From Dolomedes plantarius (Eukaryota; Arthropoda; Arachnida; Araneae; Dolomedidae), in the NCBI GenBank assembly GCA_907164885.2, contig OU015501.1, positions 27,982,132 to 28,046,131 of the forward strand: a stretch of DNA of 64,000 nt. Reading direction: 5' to 3'. Numbering within the stretch: the first letter of the stretch is position 1; each line of letters opens with the position of its first letter. Made by a program: the position numbers and the translations under genes. Positions 1-11,483 of the stretch are shown here, piece by piece. The notes under the pieces are model-generated. The model was not told the origin of the DNA, searched no databases, and saw nothing but the letters and a program-made list of their open reading frames with translations.

Positions 1-129
1 GAAAAGTTCCAAGCCTAGAACTATATCCGGTGATATTAAAAAATACTGCCGGTTTCTTGTAGTGCGTGAAACGAAATCACATGATCTGCTTAAACTTTAC
101 AATGTAAATTATATTTATTTAAAAAAATA

Positions 130-1135
130 ATACATTGTTGGACCTCTTTTTGTTGTAATGAATGCCTCGACACTTTTGGGCATGCTTTCGACCAATTTCT
201 GGTATGTGTTCAGGATATTTGTCTCCATTCCTTGTTTAATGTTTCAACTACGGAACTCCTAGAGGAAGGTGTTTTTAGCAGAAGACGAATTCGGCGTCCT
301 TGTTCATTCCATAAGTGTTTGATAGAATTGTAATCAGGTTCTGAGCCACTAATCTAATTTTATTATGTTTTGTTGATCGAACCAGGCCTCAACAAAAGTC
401 AAAGAGTGGCAAATAGACAGATTATGATGAAAAAAAAAACCAAGGAGTCTATTGTGCAGTACTGCCACATTCTAAGAAGTATACGATCCTCTAAAAAGTT
501 TATGTTCTTATGAGGGTTCATAGTTTAAGGCAAGACAGTCAAAGGACTCTACCCCTCCCCATAGAAACAGACCTTGACCATAAGTGCACCCCCTCCAGAT
601 TAAACCTGGAAGGGGCGCACTGATGGTCACAACAGATGTTATCACAGCTATTAAATTTTAACAGTTGTGATAAGGCGGTCGAAAAAAAAAGCACTCCCCA
701 GGCCAATGCCTACCTATGCATGTACATCAGATAGTAAAAATTTGAAGAAGGATTCATTACTCCATATAAACTTTTCCCACTCATTTACTGTCCTTGAACG
801 ACACGCTAAACAGTGCTGCAGTCTCCATCTGACAATAGGCCTAATAATATGGGGCTTGAGAGCATTCGGTATTGTGCAGTTCCCGGCGAATTGCACGGAT
901 ATTTAACAGTCCCGTCGCCCTGGGAACACCTCTGAAGCTAAGGTTGGAGTAGTAGAAGAATGATTCTCCATTAGAGTGCTTACTAGGCATCTCTTGTGTC
1001 GGTCGTCTAATTGGTGTGACCTTTCCTCCAGGTCGGGGTTTCGCTCCACTATTGCCGACAACCGTCCAACTTCGAATGACGTCTACCACATTTGATTTCA
1101 GTATGCTCAGAAGACCAGTATTTCACGTAAAGACT
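130..1135 (-). pseudogene. Decayed Tc1-like transposase, collinear fragments
   Basis: Reading the minus strand from high to low coordinates gives the usual order of a Tc1 transposase in several frames. An HTH-like piece (NVVDVIRSW) lies near 1070-1120, followed by TIRRELH-like IRRELHNTE near 860-880. The first catalytic block EWEKFIWSNESF is at about 745-780, where the usual SDES reads SNES. The third block appears as PDYNSIKHLWNEQG near 300-345 with the catalytic Glu replaced by Lys, and the C-terminus YQKLVESMPKSVEAF is near 165-210. Stops and frameshifts separate the blocks. DNA-cut-and-paste function is known for the family; this copy is clearly dead. I could not place terminal repeats, so the outer limits are approximate. 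Confidence 0.7.
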
Positions 1136-1778
1136 TTGCTTAGGTAGCACCCTATGACCAAACCTCATTGGAAATCTGTAAGTTCAGCGTGGCGTTCTAT
1201 AGCTAATTCCAATGAAATTCAAAGTACTGCTAAGCGATCCCTTCTATATATACCACCGAATATGTACTGCGGCTCTTCATTTGAGCTTACAAGGTGTGTG
1301 TTTTCATATTCGGTGGAGTCCGATTACTTTTTAGTTATATATTGTATACGTTTACATACACTAAGAGTAAGAAGGCATGCTTAAATTTAACGAAATGGCA
1401 CTACTCGGTGGAAATTCCATGATCAGTACATTAGATCCCTATCCCTGAAGCACGCAGAGTGATAACAGATATCCATTAATTTTCACTGGCTTTTTCTGAA
1501 AATCGCTAGAAGTTACATCACTAAAGAGGACTTTGCTAAGGCAAAAGTAATTTTGGTAATGACTAATTTTGCATTAAGATAATGGACACTTTTAAAGATT
1601 GTAAAACGGAGTGCAGATTTTCAGATAAAGTTGCACATAAATTAGTTGAAAGGAAAATATAAACAATTTTGAGATTATTCTTAATTGTTCGCAAGCAATC
1701 CAGGCAGAAAAGTTAATAAAAATAACTTTGAGGCAAATTCGGCTTGTTTGAAAATCTGTTACATGTTTGGGACTTATA

Positions 1779-2559
1779 CGAGGCTTTTTCGGAAAGTAAA
1801 GATACTTCACCGATAGCAGCACAGGAAAAGTTTCTGTGAGCCCGTTGGCAACACGGACTGTAACCTTGAACATTTCGCTTTCCCCTCGAGGTCATTTGTT
1901 ATTTTTACGGCGAGTCTTGTTTGAACAGCACGTCTTTATAATGCCTGCGTCAATTCAGAATCCCGCCAAATGTGGGATACATGATCCCCGCCAAAGAAAT
2001 CGTGGCTTCTGTTTTCTGGGACAGACAAGGCATTCTTCTGGTTGACTTCATGCCTCCCAGCACCACAATTAATGCTGATGCATATTGCGAGACTTTGAGA
2101 CGTCTTAGACGGGCAATTCAAAATAAGCGCAGGAGCTTGTTCACAAGAGGAGTTTACTTGCTGCATGTCAACGCTCGTCCTCACACAGCGCACCTCCAAA
2201 GCACTACTCAAAAGTTTCGAATGGAAAATTTTAGATCTTCCGCCATGCAGCCCGGACCTTGCACCCAGGGACTTCCACTTATTCCTTTACCTGAAAACAC
2301 ATCTTGCAGGGTAAAACTTTCAAGACAATGATGAGATCAAAATTGAAGTTGAAAGGTGGTTCCGACAACAGGCGGCAAAGTTCTATGACTGTGGAATACA
2401 AAAGCTTGTACCCAGACTTAACAAATGCTTTGACAATGGCGGCAACTATGTCGAAAAATAAGGCATGTACCAGTAAGTAATTTGTTATGCACATTTAATC
2501 AATTAAAATATTTTGAGTGAGTATGCGGCATTGTATCTTTACTTTTTGAAAATGCTTCG
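1779..2559 (+). mobile_element. Internally deleted mariner-like element
   Basis: Terminal inverted repeats are visible: the left end at 1779-1802 starts CGAGGCTTTTTCGG and the right end at 2536-2559 is its imperfect inverse (CTTTTTGAAAATGCTTCG). TA dinucleotides flank both ends (1777-1778 and 2560-2561), as expected of mariner target duplication. The element is about 780 bp, against roughly 1.3 kb for complete mariners. Only the C-terminal half of the transposase remains, so the 5' half was lost by internal deletion. It is non-autonomous. Confidence 0.8.
1972..2461 (+). pseudogene. Mariner transposase, C-terminal half, frameshifted
   Basis: The first frame gives ASVFWDRQGILLVDFMPP, then INADAYCETLRRLRRAIQNK and LLHVNARPHTA, the core of mariner (DD34D) transposases. 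The second catalytic Asp of the family motif HDNARPH is Val here (GTC codon). After a frameshift near 2215 the reading continues as PPCSPDLAPRDFHLF, then IQKLVPRLNKC and NGGNYVEK, ending at a TAA at 2459-2461. One in-frame stop lies near 2310. The N-terminal HTH region and first catalytic Asp are absent. Substitution of the second Asp and the frameshift make it inactive. Confidence 0.8.
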
Positions 2560-2561
2560 TA

Positions 2562-4285
2562 TTTAAATTAGTAAGCTGTACCATAAGCTCAGCTATTAAT
2601 ATCTTTGCGAGTATAAATCCAGTAAACTACTTCGCAAAATTAATCTTTCGACATCCTTTAAAAGTCCTTTTTGTGTGCGGTAATATGGGAATTATTGGGT
2701 CCAACAAACTGTTTAATCAGGATGGAAAACTATAAGGAATATCGGGTAAAAGCCTGAAAAATCCAAGAAAGTATTAAAATTTAACCACATTTAGAGGAAT
2801 ATGAGTTACCTAAAGCAAATTTAAAATCCATGATTATTTCATTTTTTGATCTCAGAGGGCAACACCTCTTCACCATACTTTCAGTCTGCACATCATGTGT
2901 CTATTACAGTAAATGTAACGGTTATTTACTTCATTTTGTTCCAGCTTTATGGTGGGTTCTACCGCAATTCACCGCCTGCGTTACATATTTTAGTCCCACT
3001 GAGGTTTCGTGTTATTGGAGTGTTCTGTACTAAAGAAGAACATCAGTGAACCTGATAATTAAGGATGGGTACGCAGAACTCAGTATGAGGAATTTGAGAT
3101 CATTGGTAATAATGATAGTATTGATGGTCCGAATAATGAGTAATCACCATTTATACCATGGGAGAGTCGCCATTTATACCATGGGAATTTTTTCTGTTCC
3201 AAGGTACAAAATATTTCTGTGGTTAACTGATATGTACTTTATTTTATTTTTGTTTCAAAGAAACGTGCAGAAAAACAGATTTGACTTAAGGAAGACATTT
3301 GGGTGAGAATAAATTGCATCAAAAATGCCCAGAAATTTAGTGAGTTATCATTTCTGTGGGTGCTTGAAATTGAAATATCTTCAGACTGTGAAAAGAACTC
3401 CCCAAGAAGCACCCTAATCAGGTTTCTGCCAGATAAAGTTCCTAAAAAAACAAGCAAGATTCAGAATTCTCGATCGCAAAACGAGCATTATGAATAGTTT
3501 GCGACGAATCTGTTTGTTTTGTATGCTCAAACATTACTCGGAAAATCTACAATTACAAATCATAGTAATTTTATTCTTTACATAATTTTTTTTTTTCAAG
3601 AAAATTAAAAAAAAATTACATTTACATTAGATGCTGCAAACTTAAATAACGTTAACTTATGTATTTGCTAAAATTTATTGAAAAAAATGAAAAAAAAAAA
3701 GAAATTTTTTTGGGTAAATTATCCTATAACTTTAATTTCTTATTTTATCTACTTTTTTTAAAAATTGTGTCATTTTTAAATCTTTTTGTAAAAAATAAGG
3801 GATAAAGTTCAGAAAAAATAACAAAATGTTATGGCTTAGTATATTCCTTTTCCTTAAATCTTAATGAAAAATTAAATTTGGGATGGCAGCTACCTGCCTC
3901 GCAAGTAATGTTCTGAAAATTACACCTAACAAGCAACAAGTTAATTTGAAGGTTGGACTAAGGGTTCTTATGGAAATCCTCGGCGATCCTTGGCTATATA
4001 TTTTCTGCTGAGAATGCTATTGGTTTAAAAACTACGTTTGAAGGGTCGTATATGACCAATGAAGCAAAAGATAATAACATGATATTTGTTAAAAATTGAC
4101 TTATAAAACCATCTATATGTTTAAGTTGATAAGCCGACTTTTTGGGCAGTCCATGAGAGAAAACTACTGCATCACTTTACTTCATTTTGGTCTTAAATGA
4201 AAGATTGTAATCTGTAGATTTGTCAAATTTGGTTTTTGTAACCGCAATTTCTCTTAATAAGCAATAATTTACAATTAAAAATTGA
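2562..4285. other. AT-rich DNA, nothing recognised
   Basis: No coding region, tRNA-like box pair or inverted repeat could be supported. Short open frames here have no recognisable motif. Homopolymer A and T runs are common around 3575-3710. Confidence 0.5.
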
Positions 4286-4640
4286 TTTCTGCGCATGATC
4301 AGTGGCATGTTTAAATCTGTCTTTAGAAACTCACTGTTTCTTCGCATGTTCAATGACATGTTTAAATGATAAACACGTTTATTCCGAGGAGTCTCTCTCT
4401 CTGCCATTTTTATTTTTATGATAATTATGTTTGTGAAATATAAGATTAAACCTGATGGAAATTGTTTATTTCACGCTGCTAAATTAGCGATAATTTGCAA
4501 TTAAAAAATTTTGCTTTCTGCGCATGCTCTGTAACATTTTAAAATCTGACTTTAGATACTAATTAAGACAAGGTCGCTTAAATGCATTAATTTGTTTCTG
4601 CGCATTATTATGATTTTCAACATTTGGCAATGATATGTTG
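4286..4640 (+). repeat. Dispersed short direct repeats (TTTCTGCGCATG motif)
   Basis: A roughly 45-bp unit beginning TTTCTGCGCATG and continuing to TTTAAATCTG then CTTTAGA occurs at 4286-4331, in degenerate form at 4336-4368 (TTTCTTCGCATG), again at 4515-4560, and partly near 4595-4640. A short minus-strand open frame at 4177-4407 only reflects two of these copies and is not taken as a gene. Confidence 0.5.
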
Positions 4641-6334
4641 AGTATAATTTATATATTAGTACATTTATTTAATATCTAGCCGTCATGTTTTGACGGTTAC
4701 TAACTAGTTAAATATTTATTCCTTAAATACATGAAACTATATTTTCTTTTGTTATGTTACAGAATGATATCCGAATTAGTTATGTCTTCGAAGGCTCAGT
4801 GGCTGTAAAACGGCTTATCCTCGTTGCAATTCATAAAAAGAAAGAGATATAGCGTTTCCGACCCATCAAAAGCGAAAACGACATAGACAATGATTATACA
4901 ATCTTTCACTATCCTCAGGGAGAGAGTTCATTCGAATAAACTGCCCCAAAGCAGAATAAATCGGATAGCAGACAGAGAGAAAAAAAAGTGGAGAAGCACT
5001 ACAGAACAGACATGGTGAGCACGAGCTGGCATCAATGGAGACAGGGAGCAATGGACAACAGAGGAAATATTAACAAGTTCAATCTTCAGTGAAACTAGAG
5101 AGCTATAATAGGTTGATAATTGGTAAACCAATCAAAAGTGAATTCTTCAGAGAGCTTATGAAAAATGATAAAAATAAGATTTTTCCATGTCCCTATTAAA
5201 CAAATTTTTGTGCTATAAAATGGACATTTCATGTTACGGATTGTGATACATGTTTTCGAAAACTCCAGAAATTGAGGTGAATTTATTATGTTTTACAGAA
5301 TTCAGTAAAATATAATGTTTATGATATTTACAAACAAAATTTTGGGCTTAGAACATTGTTCCCTGTTGACTTTATTTTTCATATAACTGACCTTATATGA
5401 TATATTTGAATGTATTATAAATTACGCGCTCTATTTATTTAATTACGTGACCTGTTGCCGTTTAGAAATAAAAAAAAGTTGTACATTTAGAGAAGTATTT
5501 TTTAATTGAATATATTTTGTGCAACTTTAACTTAAATAAAGTTAATGGGTTTAAATTTTGAAGCTGTTATTAGTTATCGAACAGAGAAAAAGTATACTAA
5601 TATTCCCCACTAACAGGCAACAGTGACTCTGATTTATCTATAAAAAAGGGCGCCAGAGAGAGAGAGAGAGAGAGAGAAATAGAGATTCGTGGTGAAATAC
5701 ATTAAATGTTTTACATTAATTATTATTTAAAATAAATTATTAATACTATGTGCATTTGTTGTCTGATATGAACTTTGAGGGGATTTATCATGCTTAAGTT
5801 GGTTTTGATATGATTTTTTCGGGACTGGGACCTTGGAAAGGGACAATTATTGTTCAAGAAATTACTTTAAGTAAAATACTTAAGTGGTGAAGTATGGAAT
5901 ATTAATTAGAATGGAAACAAATTCTTTAAGTTTGACGTTATGTGAGTTCGAAGTCCTACAAGCAACGGAGCTCTATTCAGGGAAGTCATTATTTTGCGTT
6001 TTTATCATGCTATTGGGAGGGAGGTTTTAGTTCTGCTTCAAAACTCGAACTGTTTCAAAGTCTCATTCTACATTCTGTCTTGCTTTTATTAAGGGCTTAA
6101 TTTACTTTCAGTTTCTAGCTAACACAAGTTTTAAGTCTTTTGGGGAAAGAAAACAGCCCAGAATGTTTAACCACATCTCCCCTTTTTTGAAATCACCATA
6201 ATCTCTCGGAAAAGATCTTTTACAATCATCAATTTTTAAGTGACTTACGTACGTAAATCGATCCTGGGACTACATTGATAGAAATCCACTTAACTTTCAA
6301 AGCCAAGTGACTTTACCATCTACAAAAATCTCGA
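4641..6334. other. AT-rich DNA with a short (AG)n tract
   Basis: Nothing coding was recognised. A GA dinucleotide run lies at about 5654-5679. The rest is ordinary AT-rich sequence. Confidence 0.5.
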
Positions 6335-6490
6335 GTAGTCGGTTGGTGTTTTAGCGCTACGGTTCTCGTTTGCTACACGAGAGCTACACTGACTGGAACC
6401 TACAGCTTAAAGCCAATTGCAAACGGTTACAAACACCCATGTCAACACCGAGACTCGAACCCGCAGATTCTGGTACAGCACTCTAATTCT
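6335..6490 (-). repeat. tRNA-derived SINE, copy 1
   Basis: Read on the minus strand, a tRNA-like head has a pol III B-box (GGGTTCGAGTCTC, complement of 6450-6462). A shared body follows: GGGTGTTTGTAACCG, GGCTTTAAGCTGTAGGT and CTCTCGTGTAGCAAA. The 3' end is an ACACCAACC-type tail. The same body in the same order occurs at 14281-14476 and, more diverged, at 56403-56581, which defines one SINE family. SINEs depend on LINE machinery for mobility; no LINE was seen in this window. Confidence 0.7.
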
Positions 6491-6940
6491 TCCTATGTTG
6501 TCTCCGAGAAAAACGGATATTCTTTGAAGAGAGCTAGTCAAATTTATAACATACAAGGTGAATTCAAGATAGATGTGCAGCAAAATAATATGGAACAGGT
6601 ATCAAATGAACACAATATCAATTAAATAAAATTATCCCGCTCAAAAAATTCTGTAATGATTTTGTCAAACAGAAGGAAAAGATGTCTGTGAATTAAAGAT
6701 ATTCTAATTTCACATCTATTCTTACCGTCACAAAACTGACCATTCGCCGTTTTGTCTTTAAAAATTCGAGTATTCATAGCTGATCTTCCCTTGAAGATTT
6801 TAAAATTAAGGCAACATTCCGAATTGTTAGAAGCACTCGGCCTCCAACTGATTATCTTGTTAAGATTAGGTATTTTTCAGACAAGAAGTTACTGAAATCA
6901 GGGAAAAATACATGTAGAGAAAAACGGATTGTATAAGCAC

Positions 6941-7048
6941 TTCTGTAGGTTTAGGGACTTAGTTACCTGGATTGATGTTACCTGGATTCTGTAGATTTAG
7001 GGATTTAGTTACCTGGATTCTGCAGGTTTAGGGATTTAGTTACCTGGA
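6941..7048 (+). repeat. 31-bp tandem repeat, about 3.5 copies
   Basis: The unit TTCTGTAGGTTTAGGG followed by AYTTAGTTACCTGGA occurs at 6941-6971, 6987-7017 and 7018-7048. A 15-bp partial unit sits at 6972-6986. Confidence 0.8.
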
Positions 7049-7583
7049 GCACATCACATATATTCCTGTCAGGAATCATACTAGCGACTGAACTGTCTAG
7101 ACAAGATGAAATGTACAACATTTTCATCCATATAATGACTGTCTACTAAAAGTGAAATGCAGCGTTTACGTTCAATGGAATTACATTCAATGGAATGGGT
7201 CCACTGATCCTTTTATATCAACTGGGAACAAGGTGATTTGACCGTAATTCCTCATTTGATGATTTTTAATCTTGTTTGATGATCCACGTTTGATGATTCT
7301 CATTGATGACCTCTAACAGATCTGAAATGTAATTGCTGATCTGAATTTTTGTACATTGCTAAATATTGTTCGCTTGATGGTAATACATTAAATTTCTAAT
7401 TATCTAAATGCTGTTATAATCTGATTTCATACTAACGTCATAATATGTAAAAACTATTCCTTTTGGTTCGAGCAGTAAACTATAACTTTTTAAATGGTCA
7501 TTATGACTATTTAAAATGTTATCACTTTAAATGGTTTATTATAGAATAACGTTTTAAAGAAGAACAACATTTTAAAGTGTTAT

Positions 7584-7606
7584 TCTTCAGTGATTATCAC
7601 TGAAGA
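7584..7606. repeat. Near-perfect palindrome, 11-bp arms
   Basis: TCTTCAGTGAT and ATCACTGAAGA flank a single T. A second, looser inverted pair (AGAATAAC at about 7544 and GTTATTCT at about 7578) lies just upstream. The function is unknown. Confidence 0.6.
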
Positions 7607-8452
7607 TAAGAAGTTACTGTGGCTAAAGATCGTGAGTTCAAAAGTCTTTAATTTCTGTTGTCATGACGGAACATACGATACTTTTTCCAGTGGTGCACTG
7701 TAAATAAAACACATTTCACGGTTGAAAGCCTTCCATCGAAACGTGTTACTTTTAAGGTCTCTTACAATCCTCGAATTCCTTTCGTAGCATTCAACGTTCG
7801 TTATTTTTCAGTTTTACTTAACAGTAGCTTCCCTGATCAGTTTGGTTACGAGACTCAGTTTGTTATAATCTAGAAAAATCGGAACATTCGATTCATATTT
7901 CAATCCTAAAATATTCTCCAGCATTTTAAATTGGACATCAATGCACTTCAACAAGGAATTGTTGTTCAGGATGGGTTTTTTCAAACAGTGGAAAGAAAAC
8001 TCTTAATAATTTTTTTCAGTTTCATACATCAGATCAGGACGATTGAATCTGGTTAACTCTGTAGAAACTTCTGATCAATATATAATTATTTTAAAGCGCC
8101 CGAACGCAAGGAAAACACATGATTATAACATGAATCTGTAAAAAAAAAAACTCGTAAGAAAGAAGGCAATTGAGCTCAAGATTTACAATCTTTTCTAATA
8201 AGAATAAAATTTGACCACATTAATTTCGATGTATTTTCTTAGTCATTTTTCGGAACGGAATGGCTGGATATTTATAGAACATGACTAAAAAGAATTATAT
8301 GAGTTGTTCGAACAGGATTTTTTTACTGCTGAGTAAATGAAGAAAAATCGCATTAAATTCATTTATAGTTTAGATGGTAATACGTAATATTTGTATTCTT
8401 TTTATGGAGTTGTGTTTAATTGAAAAAAAGTATCTTTGTTCAAAGGTCACAT

Positions 8453-8458
<6 letters not shown>

Positions 8459-8485
<27 letters not shown>

Positions 8486-8486
8486 T
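8459..8486. repeat. (TA)n microsatellite
   Basis: Uninterrupted TA dinucleotides. Confidence 0.9.
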
Positions 8487-11202
8487 CCCATATTTGAAAA
8501 TAACAAAAAGCCTTACTGCGAGACTTTGTGAAACAAATTGTTTTTTTATCTTAAAGTTTATAATACAGAAGTTATTTACAAAAATATTTCAATTTCCCGA
8601 CATTTATAGATTTTATTAAAGTTCTGTAGAATATTCAGGAATGCATTTGTACAAAATGATGCAAAAGTTCGATACATATATGATATATAGGCTCTATATA
8701 ATGTAATATAATGTATACGTATATCATGCATACATATGTTCGGTATGATAATGTACATAATACTTCTAAAATAGAGAATGACATGCGGCAATAACACGAT
8801 AATTTATTTACTGATAAATTATCAATTTTTAAATAAAATTCATATAATATTATATTTAAAAATATTTTAATTCTCTGTGGAAAATAAGGCAATCCGACTA
8901 TAAATATTGTATTCAGTTATTAAGAATTAATTTCGCGCACGTGTCAGATTTTATAAACGTGGATTTAAATAATCACTACTTAAAAATCATGCAGTAAGGA
9001 TAAAAATATTCTAAAGTCTAGAACGTTGAATTTGAAAATAAGCATGCATTCTTAAGAGCATTAATTCAACGCCACCAAAGCAATTAGCGCTTTGTTTATT
9101 TTCTAATAATGTTGACATTGACTATATACGCAAGAATGGACTTCAAATGGAACTATCTGCAAACGTGGTAATGTGCGCTGTCTGATGAATGAAGTGGAAA
9201 CAAACAGTGTCATAAGAATAAAATGAAGTCCTTATTTATGAATACTTACTTTTTTTCGTTTCTTTGGGAACATTGTCGCCACTGTAAAAGCAGCTGAACC
9301 ACACTTAAAAAAGTACATGCCATACCACTATTTCGAATTCTAAAATCGCTTTCATAAACCTTTTAAGTTGCTCATGGTCAGTTTTTCGGAAGGACCGCAG
9401 CCCATATTTTTGTGCCAAATGAGTACCGCGATTCAAACGTAATATCTGCTGTGTTAATTTGTGTGTGTTTGTGAACGGGGATCTAAAAATAGTTCAATTT
9501 CAGCAGAAGGTGCGAGAGCCATACTCCAGTCTTCGTCCTTGATTCAAAAATAGATCTTCAAATTAAACAGCCTGCGCGTAAAAAGAAAGTCTTGAATAAA
9601 ACAAAAGTTTAATGACAATTCTTAGCCCTACAAAAGAATCTTAGCGCAGGAAAATGGCTCCCTTGGGAAAGTATGACTAGGTATACCCAGCTAAGCGAAA
9701 TTTTTGAGATCATAATTACTTTCATAGAAAAGGATAGCATATTTTGGAAAATGGCGCCATCTTTTGTTGAGTATCTGAACTATATCGGAGAAATACCATG
9801 GATTTCGATTCAAAGAAGTGTCAAACGGTTATTGTTTCTAGAACTCTTATAGGCAGGATCCAAATTTGGAAGTTTACAGAAATAAATACTGAGTTCTTTA
9901 AAAAATATCCAAAACATGCAAAGAAAATTAATCAAGTAATGAAGTGTGAAATCTAAAGATGAATTTTAAGAATTTCCTATCGGAAAACAATAGGAAAAAG
10001 TAAATTAAATTTTTTTTAAGCATTAAGGAGTAATTTTTTAAAAAATTCAGCTGTGACAACTATACTGTCTTCTTTTGAACGCCTCTCTTTAAATATATAA
10101 ATGATATCGAAATGCAAATATTTAAGCTTTTATGAATAACTTCAAAGGGCTTTAGATGTATTATTTGAAAGGTAAAATTTGGGAACGATCCAAAGAAGCT
10201 ACCCAGATCATTCTTGAATAGTGCTAGTGAAATCAAAATAATGATTGCTGAAATTGATAATAATTATGAATGTCAGAAACAATGGGAAGCGAAATAATGC
10301 ATTCAACCCCCTTTTTATTTATTCAATTTAGTGATTAAAATACATTTAAATACTGATTGCAGGACTAATTTATTTTTAAAAATACTTTTACCAAAATTAG
10401 CCTAACTAATTCACAAAAACAACGGACTTTTTTTATGATAATAGTAAACAGTGATAGCGTTAGGAGTCCTTTAATAAGGGAAGGGAGGGAGGTGAGGGTC
10501 AGAAAATCTCAGCACTAAGTTACTTATGATATTTCAAAACTAATCGTGTAAAATAGAATTTACACGAATATGCTTCAAAATTTTCTCAAATAATGTAATC
10601 TAAACAACCTATGGAGAAGAACCACGTTTCATATTAGCTGTTCGAATAAATGTTGAAGACTTTTTTAATCACTAATGTATTAATTTGATCTCATCATAAG
10701 AATTTTCACCCGGAACTAAACAATATAGACACTGGTATTTTAATTTTGATAATAGAAGCATTTTTTAAAGTTAATATTATTTATAATGTTTACATGTTTA
10801 CTTTACATGGCCTTAGTGAAAATGATATGTACACTTTTTCTTTATACACCTACGGGGAAATAATTATACAGGAAATAGTTTAGCTATGAATAGACCAATC
10901 ACTATTCAGGAGTCATTCAAGTTCAAGTGAACTACCTCTCAGAAAGCAATTTGACTTTAAAAGATGAAAATAGGGGTTGAAGATTTGGAAAGAGATGCCA
11001 TGTGTTTGTTATCCATTCAGCGGGCGTGTCAATTTTTGGAGCACCAGCAGGCGAGCGTGGCACAAAGTGCAACGATTATTCCTCTTGTAATATACTTTGT
11101 TTTTCAAATTCAAAATAATAATTCTGCGTTTTATGACAAGATATAAAATGTTGATACAATTGAGATATATTTATAATTAAAGGTCAAAGAATGCAGATGC
11201 AA

Positions 11203-11480
11203 TAGCGCCCTTCACACGTACGCTCTTTCCCGCGTGAAACCACGATCCCACGCGATTGAGTGCACGTGTGAAGGTGTCGGAGAGGAAGGGAAAGCTACTT
11301 TTGAACTTACTGCAAGTTTTCCCGCTCGCAATCCCGTACACTCCAAGCACTCCAAGAGCGTACGTGTAAAGGGCGCTATTAGCGCCATTTACATCTACGC
11401 TCTTTTGCGAGTGCTTGGAGCGTGTGCGCAATCCCGTACGCTCCAAGCACTCGCGAAAGAACGTACGTGTAAAGGGCGCT
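11203..11480. mobile_element. Foldback MITE dimer, AAT-flanked
   Basis: The ends are AGCGCCCTTCACACGTACG and the inverse CGTACGTGTAAAGGGCGCT, flanked on both sides by AAT (11200-11202 and 11481-11483). The element is a dimer. Unit 1 (11203-11377) and unit 2 (11381-11480) are separated by ATT, and each has inverted ends. Unit 2 is nearly all palindrome, with about 42-bp arms around a 16-bp spacer. It is far richer in G+C than its surroundings. A related single copy is at 16918-17118, also with AAT on both sides. No coding capacity is present, so it is non-autonomous; the superfamily is uncertain. Confidence 0.75.
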
Positions 11481-11483
11481 AAT

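Larger units (their letters stand above)
7049..11199. other. AT-rich DNA, no gene recognised
   Basis: Apart from the palindrome at 7584 and the (TA)n tract at 8459 nothing could be supported. Short open frames at 8374-8892 are driven by TA-rich DNA, and the one at 10964-11146 has no recognisable domain. Confidence 0.5.
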
